Below, one piece after another: positions 10,101 through 25,160 of a stretch of DNA of 64,000 nt (positions within the stretch are counted from its first letter, which is position 1; each line of letters opens with the position of its first letter). The notes beneath the pieces are model-generated. The model was not told where the DNA came from. It did not search any database and worked only from the letters and a program-made list of their open reading frames with translations. This stretch comes from Xylocopa sonorina (lineage: Eukaryota > Arthropoda > Insecta > Hymenoptera > Apidae). The stretch covers positions 96,075 through 160,074 of the forward strand of contig NW_027490519.1 of NCBI RefSeq assembly GCF_050948175.1, given 5' to 3'. The position numbers and the translations under genes were made by a program.

Positions 10101-11699
10101 TAGACATCTGCAAACGCTATTTCCTAGCGAGGAAGTATCGCATTCACATTCATTTGAAGTGTAGACGAGGAATACATAGCACTTCGCAAATCATGTTATA
10201 TCTTACCATGAAACATAGAAATGAGATGCGATATCGCGTTTTAAGAATCATATGAACTCTATTGCTACGATACGTAGACATCTGCAAACGCTATTTCCTT
10301 GCAAGAAAGTGTCGCATTTACTTTCATTGGAATCGTAGACGAGGAATGCACAACACGTCGCAATGAATATTATATCTTATCATGAAACATAGATATGAGA
10401 TGCAATATCTCGTTTTAAGAAGCATTAGAACTCTATTACTACGATACCTAGACATCTGCAGACGCTATTTCCTAGCGAGGAAGTGTCGCATTCACATTCA
10501 TTTGAAGTATAGACGAGGAATACATAACACTTCGCAAATCATATTATACCTTACCATGAAACATAGAAATGAGATGCGATATCGCGTTTTAAGAATCATA
10601 AGAACTCTATTGCTACGATACGTAGACATCTGCAAACGCTATTTCCTTGCAAGGAAGTGTAGCATTTACATTCATTTGAATCGTAGGCGAGGAATGCATA
10701 GCACTTCGCAATGAATATTATATCTTATCATGAAACATAGATATTAGATGCAATATCTCGTTTTAAGAAGCATTGGAACTCTATTGCTACGATACTTATA
10801 CATCTGCAGACGCTATTTCCTAGCGAGGAAGTGTCGCATTCACATTCATTTGAAGTGTAGACGAGGAATGCATAACACTTCGCAAATCATATTATACCTT
10901 ACCATGATACATAGAAATGAGATGCGATATCGCTTTTTAAGAATCATAAGAACACTATTGCTACGATACGTAGACATCTGCAAACGCTATTTCCTTGCAA
11001 GGAAGTGTCGCATTTACATTCATTTGAATCGTAGACGAGGAATGCATAACACTTCGCAAATCATAATACATCTTACCATGAAACGTAGAAATGAGATGCG
11101 AAATCGCGCTTTAAGAATTATAGGAACTCTATTGCTACGATACGTAGACGTCTGCAAACGCTATTTCCCTGCAAGGAAGTGTCGCATTTACATTCATTTG
11201 AGGTGTTGACGAGGAATACATAGCACTTCGCAAATCATATTATATCTTACCATGAAACATAGAAATGAGATGCGACATCGCCGTTTTAAGAAGCATTAGA
11301 AATCTATTGCTACGATACGTAGACATCTGCAAACGCTATTTCCTAGCGAGGAAGTATCACCATTCACATTCATTTGAAGTGTAGACGAGGTATACATAAC
11401 ACTTCGCAAATCATGTTATATCTTACCATGAAACATAGAAATGAGATGCGATATCGCGTTTTAAGAAGCATTAGAAAGCTATTGCTACGATACGTAGACA
11501 TCTGCAAACGCTATTTCCTAGCGAGGAAGTATCGCATTCACAATCATTTGAAGTGTAGACGAGGAATACATAACACTTCGCAAATCATGTTATATCTTAC
11601 CATGAAACATAGAAATGAGATGCGATATCGCGTTTTAGAAGCATTAGAACACTATTGCTACGATACCTAGACATCCGCAGACGCTATTTCCTTGCAAGG

Positions 11700-13149
11700 A
11701 AGTGTAGCATTTACATTCATGTGAATCGTAGGCGAGGAATGCATAGCACTTCGCAATGAATATTATATCTTATCATGAAACATAGATATGAGATGCAGTA
11801 TCTCGTTTTGAGAAGGATTTGAACTCTATTGCTTCGATACGTAGACATTTGCAAACGCTATTTCCTTGCAAGGAAGCATCGCATTTACATTCATTTGAAG
11901 TGTAAACGAGGAATACATATCTCTTCGCAAATCATATTACATCTTACCATGAAACATATAAATTAGATGCGATATCGCGTTTTAGAAGCATTAGAACACT
12001 ATTGCTACGATACCTAGACATCCGCAGACGCTATTTCCCAGCAAGGAAGTGTCGCATTTACATTCATTTGAAGTGTAGACGAGGAAGACATGACACTTCG
12101 CAAATCATATTATATCTTACCATGAAACATAGAAATGAGATGCGATATCGCGTTTTAAGAAGCATTAGAAATCTATTGCTACGATACGTAGACAACTGCA
12201 AACGCTATTTCCTAGCAAGGAAGTGTCGCATTCACATTCATTTGAAGTGTAGACGAGGAATACATAACACTTCTCAAGTCAAATTATATCTTACCATGAA
12301 ACATAGAAATGAGATGCGATATCGCGTTTTAAGAATCATAAGAACTCTATTGCTACGATACGTAGGCATCTGCAAACGCTATTTCCTTGCAAGGAAGTGT
12401 CGCATTTACATTCATTTGAATCGTAGGCGAGGAATGCATAGCACTTCGCAATGAATATTATATCTTATCATGAAACATAGATATGAGATGCAGTATCTCG
12501 TTTTGAGAAGGATTTGAACTCTATTGCTTCGATACGTAGGCATTTGCAAACGCTATTTCCTAGCAAGGAAGCATCGCATTTACATTCATTTGAAATGTAG
12601 ACGAGGAATACATAACACTTCGCAAATCATATTACATCTTACCATGAAACATATAAATGAGATGCGATATCGCGTTTTAGAAGCATTAGAACTCTATTGC
12701 TACGATACCTAGACATCTGCAGACGCTATTTCCCAGCAAGGAAGTGTCGCATTTACATTCATTTGAAGTGTAGACGAGGAAGACATGACACTTCGCAAAT
12801 CATATTATATCTTACCATGAAACATAGAAATGAGATGCGATATCGCGTTTTAAGAAGCATTAGAAATCTATTGCTACGATACGTAGACAACTGCAAACGC
12901 TATTTCCTAGCGAGGAAGTGTCGCATTCACATTCATTTGAAGTGTAGACGAGGAATACATAACACTTCTCAAATCAAATTATATCTTACCATGAAACATA
13001 GAAATGAGATGCGATATCGCGTTTTAAGAATCATAAGAACTCTATTGCTACGATACGTAGGCATCTGCAAACGCTATTTCCTTGCAAGGAAGTGTCGCAT
13101 TTACATTCATTTGAATCGTAGACGAGGAATGCATCACACATCGCAATGA
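11700..13149 (+). repeat. Four-monomer (695 bp) higher-order repeat
   Basis: Sequence from about 11700 to 12454 recurs at about 12395 to 13149, offset 695 bp. Shared rare variants prove the relationship: CGTTTTGAGAAGGATTTG, GTTTTAGAAGCATTAG with one T/A missing, TATTTCCCAGCAAGG, GAGGAAGACATGACAC and GTAGACAACTGC. The missing base makes the period one short of 4 x 174. Confidence 0.8.
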
Positions 13150-14536
13150 ATATTATATCTTATCATGAAACATAGGTATGAGATGCAATATCTCGTTTTA
13201 AGAAGCATTTGAACTCTATTGCTACGATAGGCAGACATTTGCAAACGCTATTTCCTTGCAAGGAAGTGTCGTATTTACATTCATTTGAAGTGTAGACGAG
13301 GAATACATAACACTTCGCAAGTCATATTATATCTTACCATGAAACATAGAAATGAGATGCGATATCGCGTTTCAAGAATCATATGAACTCTATTGTTACG
13401 ATACGTAGACATTTGCAAACGCTATTGCCTTGCAAGGAAGTGTCGCATTTACTCTCATTTGAATCGTAGACGAGGAATGCATAACACTTCGCAATGAATA
13501 TTATATCTTATCATGAAACATAGATATGAGATGCAATATCTCGTTTTAAGAAGCATTTAAACTCTATTTCTTCGATACGTAGACATCTGCAAACGCTATT
13601 TCCTTGCAAGGAAGTGTAGCATTTACTTTCATTTGAATCGTAGACAAGGAATGCATAACACTTCGCAATGAATGTTATATCTTATCATGAAACATAGATA
13701 TGAGATGCAGTATCTCGTTTTAAGAAGCATTTGAACTCCATTGCTTCGATACGTAGACATCTGCAAACGCAATTTCCTTACAAGGAAGTGTCGCATTTAC
13801 ATTAATTTGAAGTGTAGACGAGGAATACATAACACTTCGCAAATCATATTACACCTTACCATGAAACATAGAAATGAGATGCGATATCGCGTTTTAAGAA
13901 GCATTAAACTCTATTGCTACGATACCTAGACATCTGCAAACGCTATTTCCTTGCAAGGAAGTGTCGCATTTACATTCATTTGAAGTGTAGACGAGGAATA
14001 CATAGCACTTCGCAAATCATGTTATATCTTACCATGAAACATAGAAATGAGATGCGATATCGCGTTTTAAGAATCATATGACCTCTATTGCTACGATACG
14101 TAGACATCTTCAAACGCTACTTCCTTGCAAGGAAGTGTCGCATTTACATTCATTTGAACCGTAGACGAGGAAAAGCATAACACTTCGCAATGAATATTAT
14201 ATCTTATCATGAAGCATAGATATGAGATGCAATATCTCGTTTTAAGAAGCATTTGAACACTGTTGCTTCGATACGTAGACATCTGCAAACGCTATTTCCT
14301 TGCAAGGAAGTGTCGCATTTACATTCATTTGAAGTGTAGACGAGGAATACATAACACTTCGCAAATCATATTATATCTTACCATAAAACATAGAAATGAG
14401 ATGCGATATCGCGTTTTAAGAAGCATCAGAAATCCATTGCTACGATACGTAGACATCTGCAAACGCTATTTCCTTGCAAGGAAGTGTCGCATTTACATTC
14501 ATTTGAAGTGTAGACAAGGAATACATAACACTTCGC

Positions 14537-14677
14537 AAATCATATTATATCTTACCATAAAACATAGAAATGAGATGCGATATCGCGTTTTAAGAAGCAT
14601 CAGAAATCCATTCCTTGCAAGGAAGTGTCGCATTTACATTCGTTTGAATCGTAGACGAGGAATGCATAACAATTCGC
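14537..14677 (+). repeat. Truncated 141-bp satellite monomer
   Basis: At 14601-14620 the sequence jumps from CAGAAATCCATT straight to CCTTGCAAGG. Neighbouring copies have 33 more bases there, from GCTACGATACG to GCTATTT. The deleted piece held the CTACGATACGTAG dyad and the CTGCAAACGC motif. The palindrome TTCCTTGCAAGGAA is kept. Two T bases at both breakpoints suggest a microhomology deletion. Confidence 0.85.
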
Positions 14678-16974
14678 AATGAATATTATATCCTATCATG
14701 AAACATAGATATGAGATGCAATATCTCGTTTTAAGAAGCATTAAAACTCTATTGCTACGATACCTAGACATCTGCAGACGCTATTTCCTAGCAAGGAAGT
14801 GTCGCATTTACATTCATTTGAAGTGTAGACGAGGAATACATAACACTTTGCAAATCATATTACATCTTACCATGAAACATAGAAATGAGATGCGATATCG
14901 CGTTTTAAGAAGCATTAGAAATCTATTGCTACGATACGTAGACATCTGCAAACGCTATTTCCTTGCAAGGAAGTGTCGCATTTACATTCACTTGAATCGT
15001 AGTCGAGGAATGCATAACACTTCGCTATGAATATTATATCTTATCATGAAACATAGATATGAGATGCAATATCTCGTTTTAAGAAGCATTTGAACTCTAT
15101 TGCTTCGATACGTAGACATCTGCAGACGCTATTTCCTAGCAAGGAAGTGTCGCATTTTCATTCATTTGAATCGTAGTCGAGGAATGCATAACACTTCGCT
15201 ATGAATATTATATCTTATCATAAAACATAGATATGAGATGCGGTATCTCGTTTTAAGAAGCATTTAAACTCTATTGCTTCGATACGTAGACATCAGCAGA
15301 CGCTATTTCCTAGCAAGGAATTGTCGCATTTACATTCATTTGAAGTGTAGACGAGGAATACATGACACTTCGCAAATCATATTACATTTTACCATGAAAC
15401 ATAGAAATGAGATGCGATATCGCGTTTTAAGAAGCATTAGAACTCTATTGCTACGATACCTAGACATCTGCAGACTCTATTTCCTGGCAAGGAAGTGTCG
15501 CATTTACATTCATTTGAAGTCTAGACGAGGAATACATAATAATTCGCAATGAATATTATATCTTATCATGAAACATAGATATGAGATGCAATATCTCGTT
15601 TTAAGAAGCATTTGAACTCTATTGCTTCGATACGTAGACATCTGCAAACGCTATTTCCATGCAAGGAATTGTCGCATTTACATTCATTTGAAGTGTAGAC
15701 GAGGAATACATAACACTTCGCAAATCATATTATATCTTACCATAAAACATAGAAATGAGATGCGATATCGCGTTTTAAGAAGCATCAGAAATCCATTGCT
15801 ACGATACGTAGACATCTGCAAACGCTATTTCCTTGCAAGGAAGTGTCGCATTTACATTCATTTGAAGTGTAGACGAGGAATACATAACACTTCGCAAATC
15901 ATATTACATCTTACCATGAAACATAGAAATGAGATGCGATATCGCGTTTTAAGAAGCATTAAAACCCTATTGCTACGATACCTAGACATCTGCAGACGCT
16001 ATTTCCTAGCAAGGAAGTGTCGCATTTACATTCATTTGAAGTGTAGACGAGGAATACATAACACTTCGCAAATCATATTACACCTTACCATGAAACCTAT
16101 AAATGAGATGCGATATCGCGTTTTAAGAAGCATTAGAAATCTATTGCTACGATACGTAGACATCTGCAAACGCTATTTCCTTGCAAGGAAGTGTCGCATT
16201 TACATTCATTTGAAGTGTAGACGAGGAATACATAACACTTCGCAAATCATATTACATCTTACCATGAAACATAGAAATGAGATGCGATATCGCGTTTTAT
16301 GAAGCATTAGAAATCTATTGCTACGATACGTAGACATCTGCAAACGCTATTTCCTTGCAAGGAAGTGTCGCATTTACATTCATTTGAATCGTAGTCGAGG
16401 AATGCATAACACTTCGCTATGAATATTATATCTTATCATAAAACATAGATATGAGATGCAGTACCTCGTTTTAAGAAGCATTTAAACTCTATTGCTTCGA
16501 TACGTAGACATCTGCAGACGCTATTTCCTAGCAAGGAAGTGTCGCATTTACATTCATTTGAAGTGTAGACGAGGAATACATGACACTTCGCAAATAATAT
16601 TATATCTTACCATGAAACATAGAAATGAGATGCGATATCGCGTTTTAAAAAGCATTAGAAATCTATTGCTACGATACGTAGACATCTGCAGACGCTATTT
16701 CCTGGCAAGGAAGTGTCGCAATTACATTCATTTGAAGTCTAGACGAGGAATACATAATAATTCGCAATGAATATTATATCTTATCATGAAACATAGATAT
16801 GAGATGCAATATCTCGTTTTAAGAAGCATTTGAACTCTATTGCTTCGATACGTAGACATCTGCAAACGCTATTTCCTTGCAAGGAAGTGTCGCATTTACT
16901 TTCATTTGAATCGTAGACGAGGAATGCATAACACTTCGCAATGAATATTATATCTTATCATGAAACATAGATAT

Positions 16975-19900
16975 GAGATGCAGTATCTCGTTTTAAGAAG
17001 CATTTGAACTCTATTGCTTCGATACGTAGACATCTGCAAACGCTATTTCCTTGCAAGGAAGTGTCGCATTTACATTCATTTGAAGCGTAGACGAGGAATA
17101 CATAACACTTCGCAAATCATATTATATCTTACCATAAAACATAGAAATGAGATGCGATATCGCGTTCTAAGAAGCATCAGAAATCCATTGCTACGATACG
17201 TAGACATCTGCAAACGCTATTTCCTTGCAAGGAAGTGTCGCATTTACACTCATTTGAAGTGTAGACGAGGAATACATAACACTTCGCAAATCCTATTATA
17301 CCTTACCATGAAACATAGAAATGAGATGCGATATCGCGTTTTAAGAAGAATTAGAACACTATTGCTACGATAGGTAGACATTTGCAAACGCTATTTCCTT
17401 GCAAGGAAGTGTCGCATTTACATTCATTTGAACCGTAGACGAGGAAAAGCATAACACTTCGCAATGAATATTATATCTTATCATGAAACATAGATATGAG
17501 ATGCAATATCTCGTTTTAAGAAGCATTTGAACTCTATTGCTTCGATACGTAGACATCTGCAAACGCTATTTCCTTACAAGGAAGTGTCGCATTTACATTA
17601 ATTTGAAGTGTAGACGAGGAATACATAACACTTCGCAAATCATATTACATCTTACCATGAAACATAGAAATGAGATGCGATATCGCGTTTTAAGAAGCAT
17701 TAAAACTCTATTGCTACGATACCTAGACATCTGCAGACGCTATTTCCTAGCAAGGAAGTGTCGCATTTACATTCATTTGAAGTGTAGACGAGGAATACAT
17801 AACACTTTGCAAATCATATTACATCTTACCATGAAACATAGAAATGAGATGCGATATCGCGTTTTAAGAAGCATTAGAAATCTATTGCTACGATACGTAG
17901 ACATCCGCAAACGCTATTTCCTTACAAGGAAGTGTCGCATTTACATTCATTTGAATCGTAGTCAAGGAATGCATAACACTTCGCTATGAATATTATATCT
18001 TATCATAAAACATAGATATGAGATGCAGTATCTCGTTTTAAGAAGCATTTAAACTCTATTGCTTCGATACGTAGACATCTGCAGACGCTATTTCCTAGCA
18101 AGGTAGTGTCGCATTTACATTCATTTGAAGTGTAGACGAGGAATACATGACACTTCGCAAATCATATTATATCTTACCATGAAACATAGAAATGAGATGC
18201 GATATCGCGTTTTAAGAAGCATTAGAAATCTATTGCTACGATACGTAGACATCTGCAAACGCTATTTCCTTGCAAGGAAGTGTCGCATTTACATTCATTT
18301 GAATCGTAGTCGAGGAATGCATAACACTTCGCTATGAATATTATATCTTATCATAAAACATAGATATGAGATGCAGTATCTCGTTTTAAGAAGCATTTAA
18401 ACTCTATTGCTTCGATACGTAGACATCTGCAGACGCTATTTCCTAGCAAGGAAGTGTCGCATTTACATTCATTTGAAGTGTAGACGAGGAATACATGACA
18501 CTTCGCAAATCATATTATATCTTACCATGAAACATAGAAATGAGATGCGATATCGCGTTTTAAAAAGCATTAGAAATCTATTGCTACGTTACGTAGACAT
18601 CTGCAAACGCTATTTCCTAGCGAGGAAGTGTCGCAATTACATTCATTTGAAGTCTAGACGAGGAATACATAATAATTCGCAATGAATATTATATCTTATC
18701 ATGAAACATAGATATGAGATGCAATATCTCGTTCTAAGAAGCATTTGAACTCTATTGCTTCGATACGTAGACATCTGCAAACGCTATTTCCTTGCAAGGA
18801 AGTGTCGCATTTACTTTCATTTGAATCGTAGACGAGGAATGCATAACACTTCGCAATGAATATTATATCTTATCATGAAACATAGATATGAGATGCAGTA
18901 TCTCGTTTTAAGAAGCATTTGAACTCTATTGCTTCGATACGTAGACATCTGCAAACGCTATTTCCTTGCAAGGAAGTGTCGCATTTACATTCATTTGAAG
19001 CGTAGACGAGGAATACATAACACTTCGCAAATCATATTATATCTTACCATAAAACATAGAAATGAGATGCGATATCGCGTTTTAAGAAGCATCAGAAATC
19101 CATTGCTACGATACGTAAACATCTGCAAACGCTATTTCCTTGCAAGGAAGTGTCGCATTTACACTCATTTGAAGTGTAGACGAGGAATACATAACACTTC
19201 GCAAATCATATTATACCTTACCATGAAACATAGAAATGAGATGCGATATCGCGTTTTAAGAAGAATTAGAACACTATTGCTACGATGGGTAGACATTTGC
19301 AAACGCTATTTCCTTGCAAGGAAGTGTCGCATTTACATTCATTTGAACCGTAGACGAGGAAAAGCATAACACTTCGCAATGAATATTATATCTTATCATG
19401 AAACATAGATATGAGATGCAATATCTCGTTTTAAGAAGCATTTGAACTCTATTGCTTCGATACGTAGACATCTGCAAACGCTATTTCCTTGCAAGGAAGT
19501 GTCGCATTTACTTTCATTTGAATCGTAGACGAGGAATGCATATCACTTCGCAATGAATATTATATCTTATCATGAAACATAGATATGAGATGCAGTATCT
19601 CGTTTTAAGAAGCATTTGAACTCTATTGCTTCGATACGTAGACATCTGCAAACGCTATTTCCTTACAAGGAAGTGTCGCATTTACATTAATTTGAAGTGT
19701 AGACGAGGAATACATAACACTTCGCAAATCATATTACATCTTACCATGAAACATAGAAATGAGATTCGATATCGCGTTTTAAGAAGCATTAAAACTCTAT
19801 TGCTACGATACCTAGACATCTGCAGACGCTATTTCCTAGCAAGGAAGTGTCGCATTTACATTCATTTGAAGTGTAGACGAGGAATACATAACACTTTGCA

Positions 19901-22900
19901 AATCATATCACATCTTACCATGAAACATAGAAATGAGATGCGATATCGCGTTTTAAGAAGCATTGGAAATCTATTGCTACGATACGTAGACATCCGCAAA
20001 CGCTATTTCCTTACAAGGAAGTGTCGCATTTACATTCATTTGAATCGTAGTCGAGGAATGCATAACACTTCGCTATGAATATTATATCTTATCATAAAAC
20101 ATAGATATGAGATGCAGTATCTCGTTTTAAGAAGCATTTAAACTCTATTGCTTCGATACGTAGACATCTGCAGACGCTATTTCCTAGCAAGGTAGTGTCG
20201 CATTTACATTCATTTGAAGTGTAGACGAGGAATACATGACACTTCGCAAATCATATTATATCTTACCATGAAACATAGAAATGAGATGCGATATCGCGTT
20301 TGAAAAAGCATTAGAAATCTATTGCTACGTTACGTAGACATCTGCAAACGCTATTTCCTAGCGAGGAAGTGTCGCATTTACATTCATTTGAAGTGTAGAC
20401 GAGGAATACATAACACTTCGCAAATCATATTACATCTTACCATGAAACATAGATATGAGATGCAATATCTCGTTTGAAGAAGCATTTGAACTCTATTGCT
20501 TCGATACGTAGACATCTGCAAAAGCTATTTCCTTGCAAGGAAGTGTCGCATTTACTTTCATTTGAATCGTAGACGAGGAATGCATAACACTTCGCAATGA
20601 ATATTATATCTTATCATGAAACATAGATATGAGATGCAGTATCTCGTTTTAAGAAGCATTTGAACTCTATTGCTTCGATACGTAGACATCTGCAAACGCT
20701 ATTTCCTTGCAAGGAAGTTTCGCATTTACATTCATTTGAAGCGTAGACGAGGAATACATAACACTTCGCAAATCATATTATATCTTACCATAAAACATAG
20801 AAATGAGATGCGATATCGCGTTTTAAGAAGCATCAGAAATCCATTGCTACGATACCTAGACATCTGCAAACGCTATTTCCTTGCAAGGAAGTGTCGCATT
20901 TACACTCATTTGAAGTGTAGACGAGGAATACATAACACTTCGCAAATCATATTATACCTTACCATGAAACATAGAAATGAGATGCGATATCGCGTTTTAA
21001 GAAGAATTAGAACACTATTGCTACGATAGGTAGACATTTGCAAACGCTATTTCCTTGCAAGGAAGTGTCGCATTTACATTCATTTGAACCGTAGACGAGG
21101 AAAAGCATAACACTTCGCAATGAATATTATATCTTATCATGAAACATAGATATGAGATGCAATATCTCGTTTTAAGAAGCATTTGAACTCTATTGCTTCG
21201 ATACGTAGACATCTGCAAACGCTATTTCCTTGCAAGGAAGTGTCGCATTTACTTTCATTTGAATCGTAGACGAGGAATGCATAACACTTCGCAATGAATA
21301 TTATATCCTATCATGAAACATAGATATGAGATGCAGTATCTCGTTTTAAGAAGCATTTGAACTCTATTGCTTCGATACGTAGACATCTGCAAACGCTATT
21401 TCCTTGCAAGGAAGTGTCGCATTTACATTCATTTGAAGCGTAGACGAGGAATACATAACACTTCGCAAATCATATTATATCTTACCATAAAACATAGAAA
21501 TGAGATGCGATATCGCGTTCTAAGAAGCATCAGAAATCCATTGCTACGATACGTAGACATCTGCAAACGCTATTTCCTTGCAAGGAAGTGTCGCATTTAC
21601 ACTCATTTGAAGTGTAGACGAGGAATACATAACACTTCGCAAATCCTATTATACCTTACCATGAAACATAGAAATGAGATGCGATATCGCGTTTTAAGAA
21701 GAATTAGAACACTATTGCTACGATAGGTAGACATTTGCAAACGCTATTTCCTTGCAAGGAAGTGTCGCATTTACATTCATTTGAACCGTAGACGAGGAAA
21801 AGCATAACACTTCGCAATGAATATTATATCTTATCATAAAACATAGATATGAGATGCAGTATCTCGTTTTAAGAAGCATTTAAACTCTATTGCTTCGATA
21901 CGTAGACATCTGCAGACGCTATTTCCTAGCAAGGTAGTGTCGCATTTACATTCATTTGAAGTGTAGACGAGGAATACATGACACTTCGCAAATCATATTA
22001 TATCTTACCATGAAACATAGAAATGAGATGCGATATCGCGTTTTAAGAAGCATTAGAAATCTATTGCTACGATACGTAGACATCTGCAAACGCTATTTCC
22101 TTGCAAGGAAGTGTCGCATTTACACTCATTTGAAGTGTAGACGAGGAATACATAACACTTCGCAAATCATATTATACCTTACCATGAAACATAGAAATGA
22201 GATGCGATATCGCGTTTTAAGAAGAATTAGAACACTATTGCTACGATGGGTAGACATTTGCAAACGCTATTTCCTTGCAAGGAAGTGTCGCATTTACATT
22301 CATTTGAACCGTAGACGAGGAAAAGCATAACACTTCGCAATGAATATTATATCTTATCATGAAACATAGATATGAGATGCAATATCTCGTTTTAAGAAGC
22401 ATTTGAACTCTATTGCTTCGATACGTAGACATCTGCAAACGCTATTTCCTTGCAAGGAAGTGTCGCATTTACTTTCATTTGAATCGTAGACGAGGAATGC
22501 ATATCACTTCGCAATGAATATTATATCTTATCATGAAACATAGATATGAGATGCAGTATCTCGTTTTAAGAAGCATTTGAACTCTATTGCTTCGATACGT
22601 AGACATCTGCAAACGCTATTTCCTTACAAGGAAGTGTCGCATTTACATTAATTTGAAGTGTAGACGAGGAATACATAACACTCCGCAAATCATATTATAT
22701 CTTACCATGAAACATAGAAATGAGATGCGATATCGCGTTTTAAGAAGCATTAAAACTCTATTGCTACGATACCTAGACATCTGCAGACGCTATTTCCTAG
22801 CAAGGAAGTGTCGCATTTACATTCATTTGAAGTGTAGACGAGGAATACATAACACTTTGCAAATCATATCACATCTTACCATGAAACATAGAAATGAAAT

Positions 22901-25160
22901 GCGATATCGCGTTTTAAGAAGCATTAGAAATCTATTGCTACGATACGTAGACATCCGCAAACGCTATTTCCTTACAAGGAAGTGTCGCATTTACATTCAT
23001 TTGAATCGTAGTCGAGGAATGCATAACACTTCGCTATGAATATTATATCTTATCATAAAACATAGATATGAGATGCAGTATCTCGTTTTAAGAAGCATTT
23101 AAACTCTACTGCTTCGATACGTAGACATCTGCAGACGCTATTTCCTAGCAAGGTAGTGTCGCATTTACATTCATTTGAAGTGTAGACGAGGAATACATGA
23201 CACTTCGCAAATCATATTATATCTTACCATGAAACATAGAAATGAGATGCGATATCGCGTTTTAAAAAGCATTAGAAATCTATTGCTACGTTACGTAGAC
23301 ATCTGCAAACGCTATTTCCTAGCGAGGAAGTGTCGCATTTACATTCATTTGAAGTGTAGACGAGGAATACATAACAATTCGCAAATCATATTACATCTTA
23401 CCATGAAACATAGATATGAGATGCAATATCTCGTTTGAAGAAGCATTTGAACTCTATTGCTTCGATACGTAGACATCTGCAAACGCTATTTCCTTGCAAG
23501 GAAGTGTCGCATTTACTTTCATTTGAATCGTAGACGAGGAATGCATAACACTTCGCAATGAATATTATATCTTATCATGAAACATAGATATGAGATGCAG
23601 TATCTCGTTTTAAGAAGCATTTGAACTCTATTGCTTCGATACGTAGACATCTGCAAACGCTATTTCCTTGCAAGGAAGTGTCGCATTTACATTCATTTGA
23701 AGCGTAGACGAGGAATACATAACACTTCGCAAATCATATTATATCTTACCATAAAACATAGAAATGAGATGCGATATCGCGTTTTAAGAAGCATCAGAAA
23801 TCCATTGCTACGATACCTAGACATCTGCAAACGCTATTTCCTTGCAAGGAAGTGTCGCATTTACACTCATTTGAAGTGTAGACGAGGAATACATAACACT
23901 TCGCAAATCATATTATACCTTACCATGAAACATAGAAATGAGATGCGATATCGCGATTTAAGAAGAATTAGAACACTATTGCTACGATAGGTAGACATTT
24001 GCAAACGCTATTTCCTTGCAAGGAAGTGTCGCATTTACATTCATTTGAACCGTAGACGAGGAAAAGCATAACACTTCGCAATGAATATTATATCTTATCA
24101 TGAAACATAGATATGAGATGCAATATCTCGTTTTAAGAAGCATTTGAACTCTATTGCTTCGATACGTAGACAACTGCAAACGCTATTTCCTTGCAAGGAA
24201 GTGTCGCATTTACTTTCATTTGAATCGTAGACGAGGAATGCATATCACTTCGCAATGAATATTATATCTTATCATGAAACATAGATATGAGATGCAGTAT
24301 CTCGTTTTAAGAAGCATTTGAACTCTATTGCTTCGATACGTAGACATCTGCAAACGCTATTTCCTTACAAGGAAGTGTCGCATTTACATTAATTTGAAGT
24401 GTAGACGAGGAATACATAACACTTCGCAAATCATATTACATCTTACCATGAAACATAGAAATGAGATGCGATATCGCGTTTTAAGAAGCATTAAAACTCT
24501 ATTGCTACGATACCTAGACATCTGCAGACGCTATTTCCTAGCAAGGAAGTGTCGCATTTACATTCATTTGAAGTGTAGACGAGGAATACATAACACTTCG
24601 CAAATCATATTACATCTTACCATGAAACATAGAAATGAGATGCGATATCGCGTTTTAAGAAGCATTAGAAATCTATTGCTACGATACGTAGACATCTGCA
24701 AACACTATTTCCTAGCGAGGAAGTGTCGCATTTGCATTCATTTGAACCGTAGACGAGGAAAAGCATAACACTTCGCAATGAATATTATATCTTATCATGA
24801 AACATAGATATGAGATGCAATATCTCGTTTTAAGAAGCATCAGAAATCCATTGCAACGATACGTAGACATCTGCAAACGCTATTTCCTTGCAAGGAAGTG
24901 TCGCATTTACATTCATTTGAAGTGTAGACGAGGAATACATAACACTTCGCAAATCACATTATACTTTACCATGAAACATAGAAATGGGATGCGATGTCGC
25001 GTTTTAAGAAGAATTAGAACACTATTGCTACGATAGGTAGACATCTGCAGACGCTATTTCCTTGCAAGGAAGTGTCGCATTTACATTCATTTGAATCGTA
25101 GTCGAGGAATGCATAACACTTCGCTATGAATATTATATCTTATCATAAATCATAGATATG
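16975..25160 (+). repeat. Higher-order repeat of 11, 10 and 17 monomers
   Basis: Class B monomers (GAGATGCAATATCTC or GAGATGCAGTATCTC) act as barcodes. From 16975 their spacing in monomers is 3,3,2,2,1 (to 18890), 3,1,3,2,1 (to 20631), then 3,1,3,3,1,3,2,1 (to 23592), then 3,1,3,2. Hence equivalent positions recur at 1915 bp (11 monomers), 1741 bp (10) and 2961 bp (17 = 10 + 7). Each unit also carries the 175-bp GAGGAAAAGCAT monomer at its corresponding place. Units are nearly identical, so amplification is recent relative to monomer divergence. Confidence 0.8.
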
